Shown here one piece after another: positions 8,923 through 17,377 of a stretch of 64,000 bases of DNA. The position numbers and the translations under genes were made by a program. The notes under the pieces were generated by a model that saw nothing but the letters and a program-made list of their open reading frames with translations, ran no database searches and was not told where the DNA came from. Each line of letters starts with the position of its first letter. The first letter of the stretch is position 1. The DNA lies in the NCBI GenBank assembly GCA_016719535.1, contig JADJYX010000039.1, positions 1 through 64,000 of the forward strand, read 5' to 3'. Source of the DNA: Rubrivivax sp. GTDB taxonomy: Bacteria; Pseudomonadota; Gammaproteobacteria; Burkholderiales; Burkholderiaceae_C.

Positions 8923-10182
8923 ATGTGGCGTAGACACTGGCTCTTATTCTCGCAGGCGGTCACGGTCGCGCTGGGCGTGCTGTTCGTGGTCGGCACGCTC
9001 AAGCCGGAATGGCTGCCACGCACCGGGCGCGACTCGGTGGCGGCGCTGCCCCCGGCGCCGACCTTCGTGCCGCCGGCGCGCCCGCTGGCCGCAGCGGCCG
9101 GCGGCGCTGCGTCGGCCCCGGTGGCGGTGGCCGGCCTGGCCCAGGCCGCGCGCCGCGCCGCGCCCACGGTCGTCAGCATCATGGCCAGCAAGACCAGCCG
9201 CGCGGCCAACCCGCATGCCGAGGATCCGCGATTCCGCTTCTTCTTCGAAGGCCAGGGCCGGCCGCCGCCGTCGCAGACCGGCCTCGGCTCGGGTGTGATC
9301 GTCTCGATCGAGGGCTACCTGCTGACCAACAACCACGTGGTCGACGGTGCCAGCGAGATCGAGGTGCAGCTCGCCGACGGCCGCCAGGCGCAGGCGCGGC
9401 TGATCGGCACCGACCCCGAGACCGACCTCGCGGTGCTGAAGATCGACCTCGAACGGCTGCCGGTGATCGCCTTCGGCGACATGCCGGCGCTGCAGGTGGG
9501 TGACCCGGTACTGGCCATCGGCAACCCCTTCAACGTCGGCCAGACCGTGACCTCGGGCATCGTCAGCGCGCTCGGCCGCAACCGGCTCGGGCTGTCGACT
9601 TTCGAGAATTTCATCCAGACCGACGCCGCCATCAACCCCGGCAATTCCGGCGGTGCGCTGGTCGACGCGCAGGGCAACCTGATCGGCATCAACACGGCCA
9701 TCTTCTCGCGCAGCGGCGGCAGCCTGGGCATCGGCTTTGCCATCCCGGTGGACACGGCGCGCCAGGTGATGGAGAGCCTGGTGCGCGACGGCCAGGTGCG
9801 CCGCGGCTGGATCGGCGTCGAACCGCGCGACCTCACGCCAGAGGTGGCCGAGAGCCTGGGCCTGCCGGTGCGCCAGGGCGTGCTGATCACCGGCGTGCTG
9901 GCCGGCGGCCCTGCCGCCAAGGCCGGTCTGCGCCCCGGCGACGTGGTGCTGCGCGTGGGCAGCAAGGACGTCGTCAATACCGCCGAACTGCTGGCGGCGG
10001 TGGCAGCCCTGCAGCCCGACAGCGAAACCACGCTCGGCCTGCAGCGCGGCGACCGGCCGCTCGACGCGATGGTGACGGTGCGCACGCGCGGCGCCGGCGC
10101 GGGCGCCGGCCGCCTCAGGCGGCGGGTTTCTCGCCGTCCTTGGCCGCGCCCGCCTCGCCTGCGGGCGCCTTGGTGCTCTTGA
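8923..10182 (+). CDS. HtrA/Do-like periplasmic serine protease with one PDZ domain
   Basis: This 419-residue DegS/AlgW-like envelope protease has an N-terminal membrane anchor (about residues 8-24), a linker and a trypsin-like domain with triad H138 (NNHVV), D168 (ETDLAV) and S242 (GNSGG). A single PDZ domain follows (about residues 295-385). One PDZ plus an anchor suggests a regulatory protease of the sigma-E stress type, which is inference. The last 30 or so residues are Arg/Pro-rich and unlike the family. They overlap the 3' end of tatC by 68 bases on the opposite strand, so a frameshift or sequence error near 10,095-10,115 is possible. Confidence 0.9.
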   Translation: MWRRHWLLFSQAVTVALGVLFVVGTLKPEWLPRTGRDSVAALPPAPTFVPPARPLAAAAGGAASAPVAVAGLAQAARRAAPTVVSIMASKTSRAANPHAEDPRFRFFFEGQGRPPPSQTGLGSGVIVSIEGYLLTNNHVVDGASEIEVQLADGRQAQARLIGTDPETDLAVLKIDLERLPVIAFGDMPALQVGDPVLAIGNPFNVGQTVTSGIVSALGRNRLGLSTFENFIQTDAAINPGNSGGALVDAQGNLIGINTAIFSRSGGSLGIGFAIPVDTARQVMESLVRDGQVRRGWIGVEPRDLTPEVAESLGLPVRQGVLITGVLAGGPAAKAGLRPGDVVLRVGSKDVVNTAELLAAVAALQPDSETTLGLQRGDRPLDAMVTVRTRGAGAGAGRLRRRVSRRPWPRPPRLRAPWCS

Positions 10183-10927
10183 TGAACATGCCCGCGGCGA
10201 TGATGCCCAGTTCGTACAGGATGCACATCGGGATCGCCAGCGACAGCTGCGAGATCACGTCGGGCGGCGTGACGACGGCCGCGACGACGAAGGCACCGAC
10301 GATGAAATAGCCGCGCGCCTTCTTCAACTGCTCGATGGTCACGATGCCCACGCGCGCCAGCACGACGACGGCGATCGGCACCTCGAAGGCGATGCCGAAG
10401 ACGAGGAAGAGCGTCAGCACGAAGCCGAAATACTGCTCGATGTCAGGCGCCGCCGTGATCGCGGTCGGCGCGAAAGCCTGGATGAATTGCGACATCGCCG
10501 GGATGACGATGAAATAGCAGAACGCCACGCCGATGAAGAACAGCAGCGTGCTGCTGATCACCAGCGGCAGCACGAATTTCTTCTCGTGCGAATAGAGTCC
10601 CGGCGCGACGAAGGCCCACACCTGGTACAGCACATAGGGCAGCACCACCAGGAAGGCCGACATCAGCGTGATCTTCAGCGGCACCAGGATGGGTGAGATG
10701 ACGTTGGTGGCGATCAGCTTGGTGCCCTCGGGCAGGTGCGCGACCATCGGCTGCGCCAGCAGGTCGTAGAGCGCGCCCATGCCGGGCCAGAAGGCGAGCG
10801 CACCGAAGGCGATGCCGACCGCGATCAGCACGCGGATCAGGCGGTCGCGCAGCTCGATCAGGTGGGAGACGAAGGGGGCCTCGGTGCCGGCCAGTTCGTC
10901 TTCGGGGTCCTTCCTGGCTTCGCTCAC
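10115..10927 (-). CDS. tatC: Sec-independent translocase subunit TatC
   Basis: TatC is the polytopic receptor for twin-arginine signal peptides. A GTG start overlapping the tatB stop as GTGA gives 270 residues. The conserved N-terminal segment FVSHLIELRDRL (about residues 19-30) leads into six membrane helices, with the periplasmic FWPGMGALYDLL region and the family segment KARGYFIVGAFVVAAVVTPP. The C-terminal tail is Ala/Lys/Glu-rich. It is last in hisI-hisE-hinT-tatA-tatB-tatC. Rieske PetA and the DUF547 protein encoded here carry Tat-like N-termini and are candidate substrates. Confidence 0.96.
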   Translation of the reverse strand: MSEARKDPEDELAGTEAPFVSHLIELRDRLIRVLIAVGIAFGALAFWPGMGALYDLLAQPMVAHLPEGTKLIATNVISPILVPLKITLMSAFLVVLPYVLYQVWAFVAPGLYSHEKKFVLPLVISSTLLFFIGVAFCYFIVIPAMSQFIQAFAPTAITAAPDIEQYFGFVLTLFLVFGIAFEVPIAVVVLARVGIVTIEQLKKARGYFIVGAFVVAAVVTPPDVISQLSLAIPMCILYELGIIAAGMFIKSTKAPAGEAGAAKDGEKPAA

Positions 10928-11439
10928 GGTCGGCCCTTGATACCGGACTTCACCCCGGGGGGCCGGAAGCGTGCCACGCGCGCCGCGCCCGACTGCGCCT
11001 TGGTGCGGATGCCGGCGCGCTGCTTGTACCACTGCGGCATGGCGCCGCGCTTGAGGCGCCAGTTCTTCCTCGGGTGCCTGTATTCCGGCACCGGGGTGGT
11101 CAGCGCCCCGCTGCCGCTGCGGGCCAGCGGGTCGACGAATGCGTTGTCGCTCGCCCAGTCGGTACCGATGGCGTTGAACTCGGCGCTGGCGGCCTTGACT
11201 TCCTGGTTGACCGTCTGCTCGACGTCGCGCGCGGCGTCCTCGAACTGGGTCTTCATCTTCTTCAGCTCTTCGAGCTCGATCGAGCGGTTGACCTCGGCCT
11301 TGACGTCGGCGACATAGCGCTGCGCCTTGCCCAGCATGTGGCCGACCGTGCGCGCCACGCGCGGCAGTTTTTCGGGCCCGATGACGATCAGGGCCACGGC
11401 GCCGATGAGGGCGAGCTTGTCGAAGCCGAAGTCGATCAT
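10924..11439 (-). CDS. tatB: Sec-independent translocase subunit TatB
   Basis: TatB pairs with TatC in substrate recognition. The 171-residue protein has the classic N-terminus: a short periplasmic start, one hydrophobic helix (KLALIGAVALIVIGPEKLP) with the GPEKLP hinge, then an amphipathic helix and a long charged helical tail. The C-terminal 60 residues are basic and low in predicted structure, longer than in E. coli but not unusual for betaproteobacteria. It is 71 bases after tatA and overlaps tatC. Confidence 0.95.
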   Translation of the reverse strand: MIDFGFDKLALIGAVALIVIGPEKLPRVARTVGHMLGKAQRYVADVKAEVNRSIELEELKKMKTQFEDAARDVEQTVNQEVKAASAEFNAIGTDWASDNAFVDPLARSGSGALTTPVPEYRHPRKNWRLKRGAMPQWYKQRAGIRTKAQSGAARVARFRPPGVKSGIKGRP

Positions 11440-11510
11440 TCAGCAGCAGGTGGCTCGAACACCGGCGGGCGCGGCAAGCAGCCGACGCCGTCCGCGCCCG
11501 GGCCTGGCCT

Positions 11511-11756
11511 TCAGGACTTGGACTTCGCTTCCACGTCGACGGTATTGCCGTCGGCCTGGCGCTGCGCGGTGCTGACCTGCTGCGGCGGCGGCGCGGGGGT
11601 CGCCGGATCGCCTTCGGAGCCGCCCTTGACGCCGTCCTTGAAACCCTTCACGGCCCCACCGAGGTCGGAACCGATGTTCTTGAGCTTCTTGGTGCCGAAG
11701 ATCAGCACCACCACCAGCAACACGATCAGCCAATGCCAGATGCTGAACGATCCCAT
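11511..11756 (-). CDS. tatA: Sec-independent translocase subunit TatA
   Basis: TatA oligomers form the translocation pore. The 81-residue protein has the short N-terminus (MGSFSIWHWLIV), one membrane helix ending in the FGTKKLK hinge, an amphipathic helix (NIGSDLGGAVKGFKDGVK) and a flexible acidic/proline-rich tail. Length and architecture are typical. It is 70 bases after hinT and upstream of tatB. Confidence 0.95.
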   Translation of the reverse strand: MGSFSIWHWLIVLLVVVLIFGTKKLKNIGSDLGGAVKGFKDGVKGGSEGDPATPAPPPQQVSTAQRQADGNTVDVEAKSKS

Positions 11757-11826
11757 GACGTATCTCCTGCAGAGGAACCCGGCATTCTAGGTGAGCATGG
11801 TGACCGCACACCTGGCGGGGCACCGA

Positions 11827-12174
11827 TCACCCCTTGAGCCAGGGCCTGGGGCCGCCCATCACGTGCATGTGCAGGTGGTAGACCTCCTGCCCGCCGTCGC
11901 GCCCGGTATTGACGACGGTGCGAAAGCCGTTGACCACGCCCAGCTGCCGCATCAGCCGCGGTGCCAGGCCGAGCATGCGGCCGAGCAGCGCCTCGTGCTC
12001 GGGGCCGACATCGGCCAGCGTGGCGATGTGCTGCCTGGGGATGATCAGCACATGCACCGGTGCCCAGGGGTTGATGTCGTGGAAGGCCAGCAGTTGATCG
12101 TCCTCGTGGGCCTTCTTCGCCGGGATCTGTCCGGCGACGATCTTGCAGAAGATGCAGTTCGGGTCGGCACTCAT
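11827..12174 (-). CDS. hinT: HIT-family nucleoside phosphoramidase HinT
   Basis: HinT hydrolyses AMP-lysine and other purine nucleoside phosphoramidates. The 115 residues carry CIFCKI near the N-terminus (two cysteines, often a zinc pair) and the catalytic histidine triad HLHMHV close to the C-terminus. The open frame extends upstream over hisE but has no family similarity there; the ATG at 12174 gives the standard MSADPNCIFCKI start. It lies between hisE and tatA, the standard Burkholderiales order. Confidence 0.94.
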   Translation of the reverse strand: MSADPNCIFCKIVAGQIPAKKAHEDDQLLAFHDINPWAPVHVLIIPRQHIATLADVGPEHEALLGRMLGLAPRLMRQLGVVNGFRTVVNTGRDGGQEVYHLHMHVMGGPRPWLKG

Positions 12175-12178
12175 GGTG

Positions 12179-12526
12179 TCAGCTTCCTTCGTGGTCGCGT
12201 GGCGCGGCCTGGCGCGCGGCAAATTCTTCCAGCCCCGACAGGCCCTCGCGGCGTTCCAGTTCGGCCAGCACGTCGGCCGGCGACAGCCCATAGTGCGCCA
12301 GCGCCACCAGGCTGTGGAACCAGAGGTCGGCGACCTCGTAGACGATCTTCCGGCGATCCCCGTCCTTGGCCGCCATCACGGTCTCGGTGGCCTCCTCGCC
12401 GATCTTCTTCAGGATGGCGTCGGGCCCCTTGGCGAACAGCCGGGCGACATAGCTTTGGGCCGGATCGCCGCCGCGGCGCGACTCGATGACGGCGGCCAGC
12501 CGGGCCAGGGTGTCGTTGGATGTCAT
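12179..12526 (-). CDS. hisE: Phosphoribosyl-ATP pyrophosphatase
   Basis: HisE removes pyrophosphate from phosphoribosyl-ATP in the second step of histidine synthesis. The 115-residue all-alpha protein shows the MazG/HisE metal motif: KKIGEEATETVMAAKD, followed by YEVADLWFHSLVAL. It overlaps hisI by four bases (ATGA), which fixes its start. In many bacteria hisI and hisE are fused; here they are separate but coupled. Confidence 0.95.
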   Translation of the reverse strand: MTSNDTLARLAAVIESRRGGDPAQSYVARLFAKGPDAILKKIGEEATETVMAAKDGDRRKIVYEVADLWFHSLVALAHYGLSPADVLAELERREGLSGLEEFAARQAAPRDHEGS

Positions 12527-12933
12527 TTGGAATAAATGCGTTCGGGGTCCTGCAGCACCGGCTCGACGCTGCGCCACTGGCCGCCTTCCAGCTGCTGGAA
12601 GAAGCAGCTGTGGCGGCCGGTGTGGCAGGCGATCGACAGGTTCGAGGACTCCTGGCCGAGCTGGGTGACGGTGAGCAGCAGCACGTCGTTGTCGCAGTCC
12701 ATGCGGATGCCGTGCACCTGCTGGAAGTGGCCCGATTCCTCGCCCTTGTGCCACAGCTTGCGGCGCGAGCGGCTCCAATACACCGCCTGGCCGCGGCGCG
12801 CGGTCTCGGCCAGCGCCTCGCGGTTCATCCAGGCGAACATCAGCACGTCGCCCGTGCCCTGCTCCTGCGCGATCACCGGCACCAGGCCGTCGCGGTCCCA
12901 CTTGATCTGGTCCAGCCAGTCGGTCGCTTCCAT
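12523..12933 (-). CDS. hisI: Phosphoribosyl-AMP cyclohydrolase
   Basis: HisI opens the purine ring of phosphoribosyl-AMP, a zinc- and magnesium-dependent step. The 136-residue product starts MEATDWLDQIKW and includes VLMFAWMNREAL, YWSRSRRKLWHKGEESGH and the metal-binding IRMDCDND and CHTGRHSCFF segments, all diagnostic. It begins 10 bases after the Nudix gene. The remainder of the his pathway is not in the window. Confidence 0.95.
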   Translation of the reverse strand: MEATDWLDQIKWDRDGLVPVIAQEQGTGDVLMFAWMNREALAETARRGQAVYWSRSRRKLWHKGEESGHFQQVHGIRMDCDNDVLLLTVTQLGQESSNLSIACHTGRHSCFFQQLEGGQWRSVEPVLQDPERIYSK

Positions 12934-12943
12934 GGCCGGCAGT

Positions 12944-13381
12944 CTAGTGCGTGGCGCCGGCAAAGCCGCGCTCGGCGGCCAGCCACTGCAGCACCGGCAG
13001 CGTACCCGGCAGCACCGGCGCCACCGCCACCGGCAGCTCGCCCCAGGCCATCTGCTGGCCTTCGCGCATCTCGAACTCGCCCGCCCAGTCGAAGACCTTG
13101 CAGAAATGCAGCCGCACGCGGGCATGCGGGTAGTCGACGATGGCCTGCTGCCAGGGATGGACGGCGCCGATGGTGATGCCCAGTTCCTCGTGCAGTTCCC
13201 GCCGCAGCGCCTGCTCGACCGTCTCGCCCGGCTCGAACTTGCCGCCCGGAAACTCCCAGTAGCCGGCGTAGACCTTGCCCGGCGGGCGGCTGGTCAGCAG
13301 GAAGCGGCCCGCGCCGTCGATCAAGACCCCCACCGCCACGTCGACCGGCTCTCGTTCAGTCGCCAACGTGCCGCCCTGCAT
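12944..13381 (-). CDS. Nudix hydrolase, MutT-like
   Basis: Probable 8-oxo-dGTP-type pyrophosphatase that cleanses the nucleotide pool. The 145-residue protein holds a complete Nudix box, from GGKFEPGETVEQAL to RRELHEELGI, matching GX5EX7REUXEEXGU. The ATG at 13381 is preferred over an upstream TTG at 13393. Either start makes the gene overlap the end of the DUF815 ATPase gene, suggesting translational coupling. Substrate is inferred from the YAGYWEFPGGK context typical of MutT. Confidence 0.88.
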   Translation of the reverse strand: MQGGTLATEREPVDVAVGVLIDGAGRFLLTSRPPGKVYAGYWEFPGGKFEPGETVEQALRRELHEELGITIGAVHPWQQAIVDYPHARVRLHFCKVFDWAGEFEMREGQQMAWGELPVAVAPVLPGTLPVLQWLAAERGFAGATH

Positions 13382-14225
13382 AGTCCCTGGCAAACTGGTA
13401 GGCGACGCGGCCCGAGCGCGAGCCGCGCTCCAGCGCCCAGACCAGGCTGTCCTGCCGCGCGGCGACGATGGCGGCCTCAGGCACGCCGAAGCTGCGCAGC
13501 CACTGCGCCACGATGGCCAGGTATTCGTCCTGGCTGAAGGGGTAGAAGCTGACCCACAGGCCGAAGCGCTCGGACAGGCTGATCTTCTCCTCCACCACCT
13601 CGCCGGGGTGGACCTCGCCGTCCTCGGTGTGCTGGTAGCTGAGGTTTTCCTTCATATATTCGGGCAGCAGGTGGCGGCGGTTGCTGGTGGCATAGATCAG
13701 CACGTTGTCGCTGCTTTGCGCCACGCTGCCGTCGAGCATGCTCTTCAGCGCCTTGTAGCCGGCCTCGCCCTCGTCGAAGCTGAGGTCGTCGCAGAAGACG
13801 ACGAAGCGCTCGGGCCGCTCGGCCACCAGGTCCACCAGGTCGGGCAGGTCCACCAGGTCGGCCTTGTCGACCTCGATCAGCCGCAGGCCGCGGCCGCTGA
13901 ATTCATTCAGGCAGGCCTTGATCAGGCTGCTCTTGCCGGTGCCACGCGCACCGGTCAGCAGCACGTTGTTGGCCGGTCGGCCGGCCACGAATTGCTCGGT
14001 GTTGCGCAGCAGCTTCTCCTTCTGCGGCTCGACCTCCTTCAGGTCGGCCAGGCGGATGGTGGCGACATGGCGCACCGGCTCCAGCACGCCCGAGCCGCCG
14101 CGCTTGCGGTAGCGGTAGGCGACCGAAGCCGACCAGTCGGGCGCAGCCGGTGCATGGGGGAGAACGGCTTCCAGCCGCGTGAGCAGCACCTCGGCACGGG
14201 CGATCAGGGTTTCGAAGGAGGACAT
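13356..14225 (-). CDS. DUF815 family P-loop ATPase
   Basis: This 289-residue AAA-like ATPase of unknown role is widespread in betaproteobacteria. Walker A is GARGTGKSS (about residues 92-100) and Walker B is VVFCDDLSF. A sensor-1-like asparagine lies in IYATSNRR, followed by the family segment HLLPEYMKENL and an arginine-finger-like SERFGLWVSFYPF. The N-terminal 50 residues have little predicted structure. It is immediately upstream of mutT with overlap and 14 bases downstream of the PdeM-like gene. Confidence 0.88.
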   Translation of the reverse strand: MSSFETLIARAEVLLTRLEAVLPHAPAAPDWSASVAYRYRKRGGSGVLEPVRHVATIRLADLKEVEPQKEKLLRNTEQFVAGRPANNVLLTGARGTGKSSLIKACLNEFSGRGLRLIEVDKADLVDLPDLVDLVAERPERFVVFCDDLSFDEGEAGYKALKSMLDGSVAQSSDNVLIYATSNRRHLLPEYMKENLSYQHTEDGEVHPGEVVEEKISLSERFGLWVSFYPFSQDEYLAIVAQWLRSFGVPEAAIVAARQDSLVWALERGSRSGRVAYQFARDYAGRHVGD

Positions 14226-14239
14226 GCGCGCAAGTGTAT

Positions 14240-14890
14240 TCAGCCGGGCAGCGGAACCACCTGCTCGCCCTGCAGCACGAAGACGCGGTCACCGGGCGCG
14301 CGCGCCACCGCATGCATGCCGGTGAATTCGCCGAAGGCCGGCAGCAGCCCGACCGCGGCACCGAAGTGGAAGCACGGCAGGCGCAGCCGGTCGTGCGCGC
14401 GGCCACCGACCACCACGCAGGGGTGCACGTGGCCGGCCAGCACATAGGCGCCGGGCTCGGCATCGGGGTGGTGCTTGAGCGCCAGGCCCCCCAGGCGCAG
14501 CGGTTCGTCGACGCACACCACGTCCCAGCCGGCCGGCGGATCCCCGGCGTGGCGGTCATGGTTGCCGCGCACCAGCCGCAGTTCGATCTGCGCATGGCGC
14601 TCGCGCCATCGCTGCACGGCCGCCAGCGTCGCGGCGGCATGCGCATGCGCCGAATGCAGCAGGTCGCCGAGGAAGACGATGCATTGCGCGCCGCTGCCGG
14701 CCAGCGCTGCATCCAGCCGCGCCAGCGTGCCGGCGGTGGTGGCCTCGGGCACCGGCACGCCCAGGCGCCGGAACGACACCGCCTTGCCGATGTGGGCGTC
14801 GGCGATCAGCAGGGTGCGGTGGGCGGGCAGGAAGGCCGCGCGTTGCGGCAGCAGCACCAGCCGCTCGCCGGCCAGGTCCAGCGCCAGCAT
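14240..14890 (-). CDS. pdeM: PdeM-like metallophosphoesterase (ligase-associated endonuclease family)
   Basis: This 216-residue calcineurin-like phosphoesterase has all metal motifs: DAHIGK, GDLLHS, RGNHD and GHVHP. The pattern, including CFHFGAAVGLLPAFGEFTG, matches the PdeM family, described as associated with an ATP-dependent DNA ligase and an Lhr-type helicase in DNA repair. Neither partner is in this window, so the protein is an orphan here and its repair role is inferred from family only. It lies between slmA and the DUF815 ATPase gene. Confidence 0.8.
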   Translation of the reverse strand: MLALDLAGERLVLLPQRAAFLPAHRTLLIADAHIGKAVSFRRLGVPVPEATTAGTLARLDAALAGSGAQCIVFLGDLLHSAHAHAAATLAAVQRWRERHAQIELRLVRGNHDRHAGDPPAGWDVVCVDEPLRLGGLALKHHPDAEPGAYVLAGHVHPCVVVGGRAHDRLRLPCFHFGAAVGLLPAFGEFTGMHAVARAPGDRVFVLQGEQVVPLPG

Positions 14891-14906
14891 GGTGGTGCGC
14901 GACGGA

Positions 14907-15563
14907 TCAGGCCGCCAGGCGCTGCAGCGGGGCCTCGACCGCCTCGGTGGGCAGGCGGCGGAAGCCCGAACGCGCGTAGCGCTGCAGGCGGCCGACGATG
15001 AGCGATGTCATCGCCGAGGCCATCGCATTGGCCTCGACCGTGGGCATCGCCGAGCCCTTGGCCTCGGCCGCCGGGCGCAGGCACTGGCGCAGCTGCGACT
15101 CGACGCGGTCGAAGAACTGGTTCATGCGCGCGATCAGGCGCTCGTGCTCGAAGACCAGCGCGTCGCCGACCATGACGCGTGTCATGCCCGGATTCTTCTC
15201 GCCGAACTGCAGCAGCATCAGCGCGATGCGCTGCGCCTGCAGCGAGCCCGACTCGTCACGTTCGGTGATCTGGTTGACGAGCGCGAACACGCTCGACTCG
15301 ATGAACTCGATCAGGCCCTCGAACATCTGCGCCTTGCTGGCGAAGTGGCGGTACAGCGCCGCCTCGGAGACATCGAGCCGGGCGGCCAGCGCCGCGGTGG
15401 TGATGCGTTCGGCACCGGGCTGCTCGAGCATGCTGGCCAGCGTCTGCAGGATCTGCACCCGGCGTTCACCCGGGCGCGGCCGCTTGCGGGCGGGGGTGGC
15501 GGGAGCGGGGTCCGTGGCAGGGGTCGCTTGGGGGCCGACCGGATCGGGGGGCGTGTCGGACAT
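14907..15563 (-). CDS. slmA: Nucleoid occlusion factor SlmA (TetR family)
   Basis: SlmA binds DNA sites away from the terminus and blocks FtsZ ring assembly over the nucleoid. The 218-residue product has a Pro/Ala-rich N-terminus and then the TetR helix-turn-helix (RVQILQTLASMLEQ, AALAARLDVSEAALYRHFAS). The C-terminal effector domain includes FEGLIEFIESSVFALVNQI. In-frame ATGs at 15617 and 15656 could lengthen it; none has a clear ribosome site, so the start is uncertain. It is followed after 16 bases by pdeM. Confidence 0.88.
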   Translation of the reverse strand: MSDTPPDPVGPQATPATDPAPATPARKRPRPGERRVQILQTLASMLEQPGAERITTAALAARLDVSEAALYRHFASKAQMFEGLIEFIESSVFALVNQITERDESGSLQAQRIALMLLQFGEKNPGMTRVMVGDALVFEHERLIARMNQFFDRVESQLRQCLRPAAEAKGSAMPTVEANAMASAMTSLIVGRLQRYARSGFRRLPTEAVEAPLQRLAA

Positions 15564-15666
15564 CGCGTCGCGCGCTGCGCTGTCAAGGGGCAGGAGGTGT
15601 GCAAAGGATTCTGGCATAGGGCCACCGGTGTCCCTGCTGCAGGTAAACACTGACATTCGAGGTCAA

Positions 15667-16341
15667 TCAGCGCAGGCGGCCGCGCAGTTCGCGCAGGCTG
15701 CGCACCTTGAGGTCGACATAGGGCGGCCGCCGCGCGCGGTCATGCGCACGGGCCGGCAGGCCATGGATCCAGCGCCGCATCCACACCGTCTTCATGCCGA
15801 CGCGGCGCGCCGCCTTCTGGTGCTGCAGCGTGTCTTCCACCAGCACGCAGTGCGACGGCGGCACACCCAGGCGTGCCGCCAGCCGGCGCAGCATGCGCGC
15901 GTCGGGCTTGGGCCGCAGGTGGCCGAACATCGCCATGTCCTCGATCGTGAAGACGCCGTCGAACAGCGGCAGCAGGTCGAGCGTGGTCAGCACGCGCAGC
16001 GCGTAGGCGCGCGGCGCGTTGGTCAGGATATATTTGCGGCCCGGCAGCGCGGCGAGCGCGGCCACGTCGTGCGGGTGGCTGCGCAGTTCGCCCTCCAGCC
16101 CCGGCAACAGGTGCGTGTGGTGCAGGAAGTGCGCGGCCTTCACCGCATGGTGGCGGATCAGCCCCAGCAGCGTGGCGCCATAGCGCAGGAAATACTGCCG
16201 CCGCAGCGCATCGGACTCGGTTCTGGACAGCCCCAGTTCACGCTCGATGTACTGCCCCATCGCCAGCGACAGCGCCGGCATCGCCGACCGGTGCGCATCG
16301 TGCAGCGTGTCGTCGAGGTCGAACAGCCAGACGCGCGCCAT
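15667..16341 (-). CDS. Pyrimidine 5'-nucleotidase, HAD superfamily
   Basis: Sdt1-like nucleotidase that dephosphorylates UMP/CMP-type nucleotides. The 224 residues open with the HAD nucleophile loop FDLDDTLHD (D8 nucleophile, D10 acid-base). Motif II is in ILTNAPR, and the metal-binding KPD and VLVEDTLQHQKAA motifs follow. The helical cap lies between residues about 15 and 95. It begins four bases after the argB stop, a fixed pairing in Burkholderiales, and precedes slmA. Confidence 0.9.
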   Translation of the reverse strand: MARVWLFDLDDTLHDAHRSAMPALSLAMGQYIERELGLSRTESDALRRQYFLRYGATLLGLIRHHAVKAAHFLHHTHLLPGLEGELRSHPHDVAALAALPGRKYILTNAPRAYALRVLTTLDLLPLFDGVFTIEDMAMFGHLRPKPDARMLRRLAARLGVPPSHCVLVEDTLQHQKAARRVGMKTVWMRRWIHGLPARAHDRARRPPYVDLKVRSLRELRGRLR

Positions 16342-16345
16342 GCGC

Positions 16346-17251
16346 TCAATGCGACTTGATCATCGTCCCGTAGGCCTGATCGGTCAGGATCTCCAGCAGC
16401 ATCGCGTGCGGCACGCGGCCGTCGACCACGTGCACCGCATTGACGCCGCTCTTGGCGGCATCGATGGCGCCGGCCAGCTTGGGCAGCATGCCGCCGCTGA
16501 TGGTGCCGTCGGCGATCAGCTCGTCGATCTGGCGTGCCGTCAGCTCGGTGAGCAGCTCACCCGCCTTGTCCAGCACGCCGCGGATGTTGGTCAGCATGAT
16601 CAGCTTCTCGGCCTTCAGCACCGTGGCCAGCTTGGCGGCCACGAGGTCGGCGTTGATGTTGTAGCTTTCGTTGTGCTCGCCGAAGCCGATCGGGCTGATG
16701 ACGGGGATGAACTGGTCGTCCTGCAGCGCCTTCACCACGCTGGGGTCGATGGCGGTGATCTCGCCCACCTGGCCGATGTCGTGCTGCTTCGCAGGGTCGT
16801 CCTTGTCGGCCATCTTCATCTGACGCGCGCGGATCAGGCCGCCGTCGCGCCCGGTCAGGCCCACGGCCTTGCCGCCGGCGGCGTTGATGAGACCGACGAT
16901 GTCCTGCTGCACCTCGCCGGCCAGCACCCATTCGACGACCTCCATCGTCTCGGCGTCGGTGACGCGCATGCCCTGGATGAAGGTGCCCTTCTTGCCCACC
17001 TTGGCCAGCGCCTCGTCGATCTGCGGGCCGCCGCCGTGCACGACGATGGGGTTCAGGCCGACCAGCTTGAGCAGCACCACGTCCTCGGCAAAGTCCTGCT
17101 GCAGCGCCGGGTCGGTCATGGCGTTGCCGCCATATTTGATGACGATGGTCTTGCCGTGGAAGCGCCGGATGTAGGGCAGCGCCTGCGCCAGGATCTCGGC
17201 CTGGTCGCGCGGGGTGATGTGGTCCAGCGAATGCTCGGTGGCGTGGGTCAT
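16346..17251 (-). CDS. argB: Acetylglutamate kinase
   Basis: ArgB phosphorylates N-acetylglutamate in arginine synthesis. The 301-residue product shows the amino-acid kinase motifs IVIKYGGNAM, IVVHGGGPQID, LTGRDGG, NINADLVAAKLA, MLTNIRGVLD and the C-terminal GGMLPKL. The ATG at 17251 gives the usual MTHATEH start; the upstream open frame is unrelated. It heads a long minus-strand run. Confidence 0.97.
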   Translation of the reverse strand: MTHATEHSLDHITPRDQAEILAQALPYIRRFHGKTIVIKYGGNAMTDPALQQDFAEDVVLLKLVGLNPIVVHGGGPQIDEALAKVGKKGTFIQGMRVTDAETMEVVEWVLAGEVQQDIVGLINAAGGKAVGLTGRDGGLIRARQMKMADKDDPAKQHDIGQVGEITAIDPSVVKALQDDQFIPVISPIGFGEHNESYNINADLVAAKLATVLKAEKLIMLTNIRGVLDKAGELLTELTARQIDELIADGTISGGMLPKLAGAIDAAKSGVNAVHVVDGRVPHAMLLEILTDQAYGTMIKSH

Positions 17252-17377
17252 GGCGGTGCCCGTGGACGGAAGTGGCGGCGATTGTAGAAAAGCCCCTGCC
17301 CCCCGGTTCACCGCGGCGCTGTCATCATGCGCGGGTTCCGGCCCGTTGAGGGGTCGTACCACCACCGGAGCCTGCCC

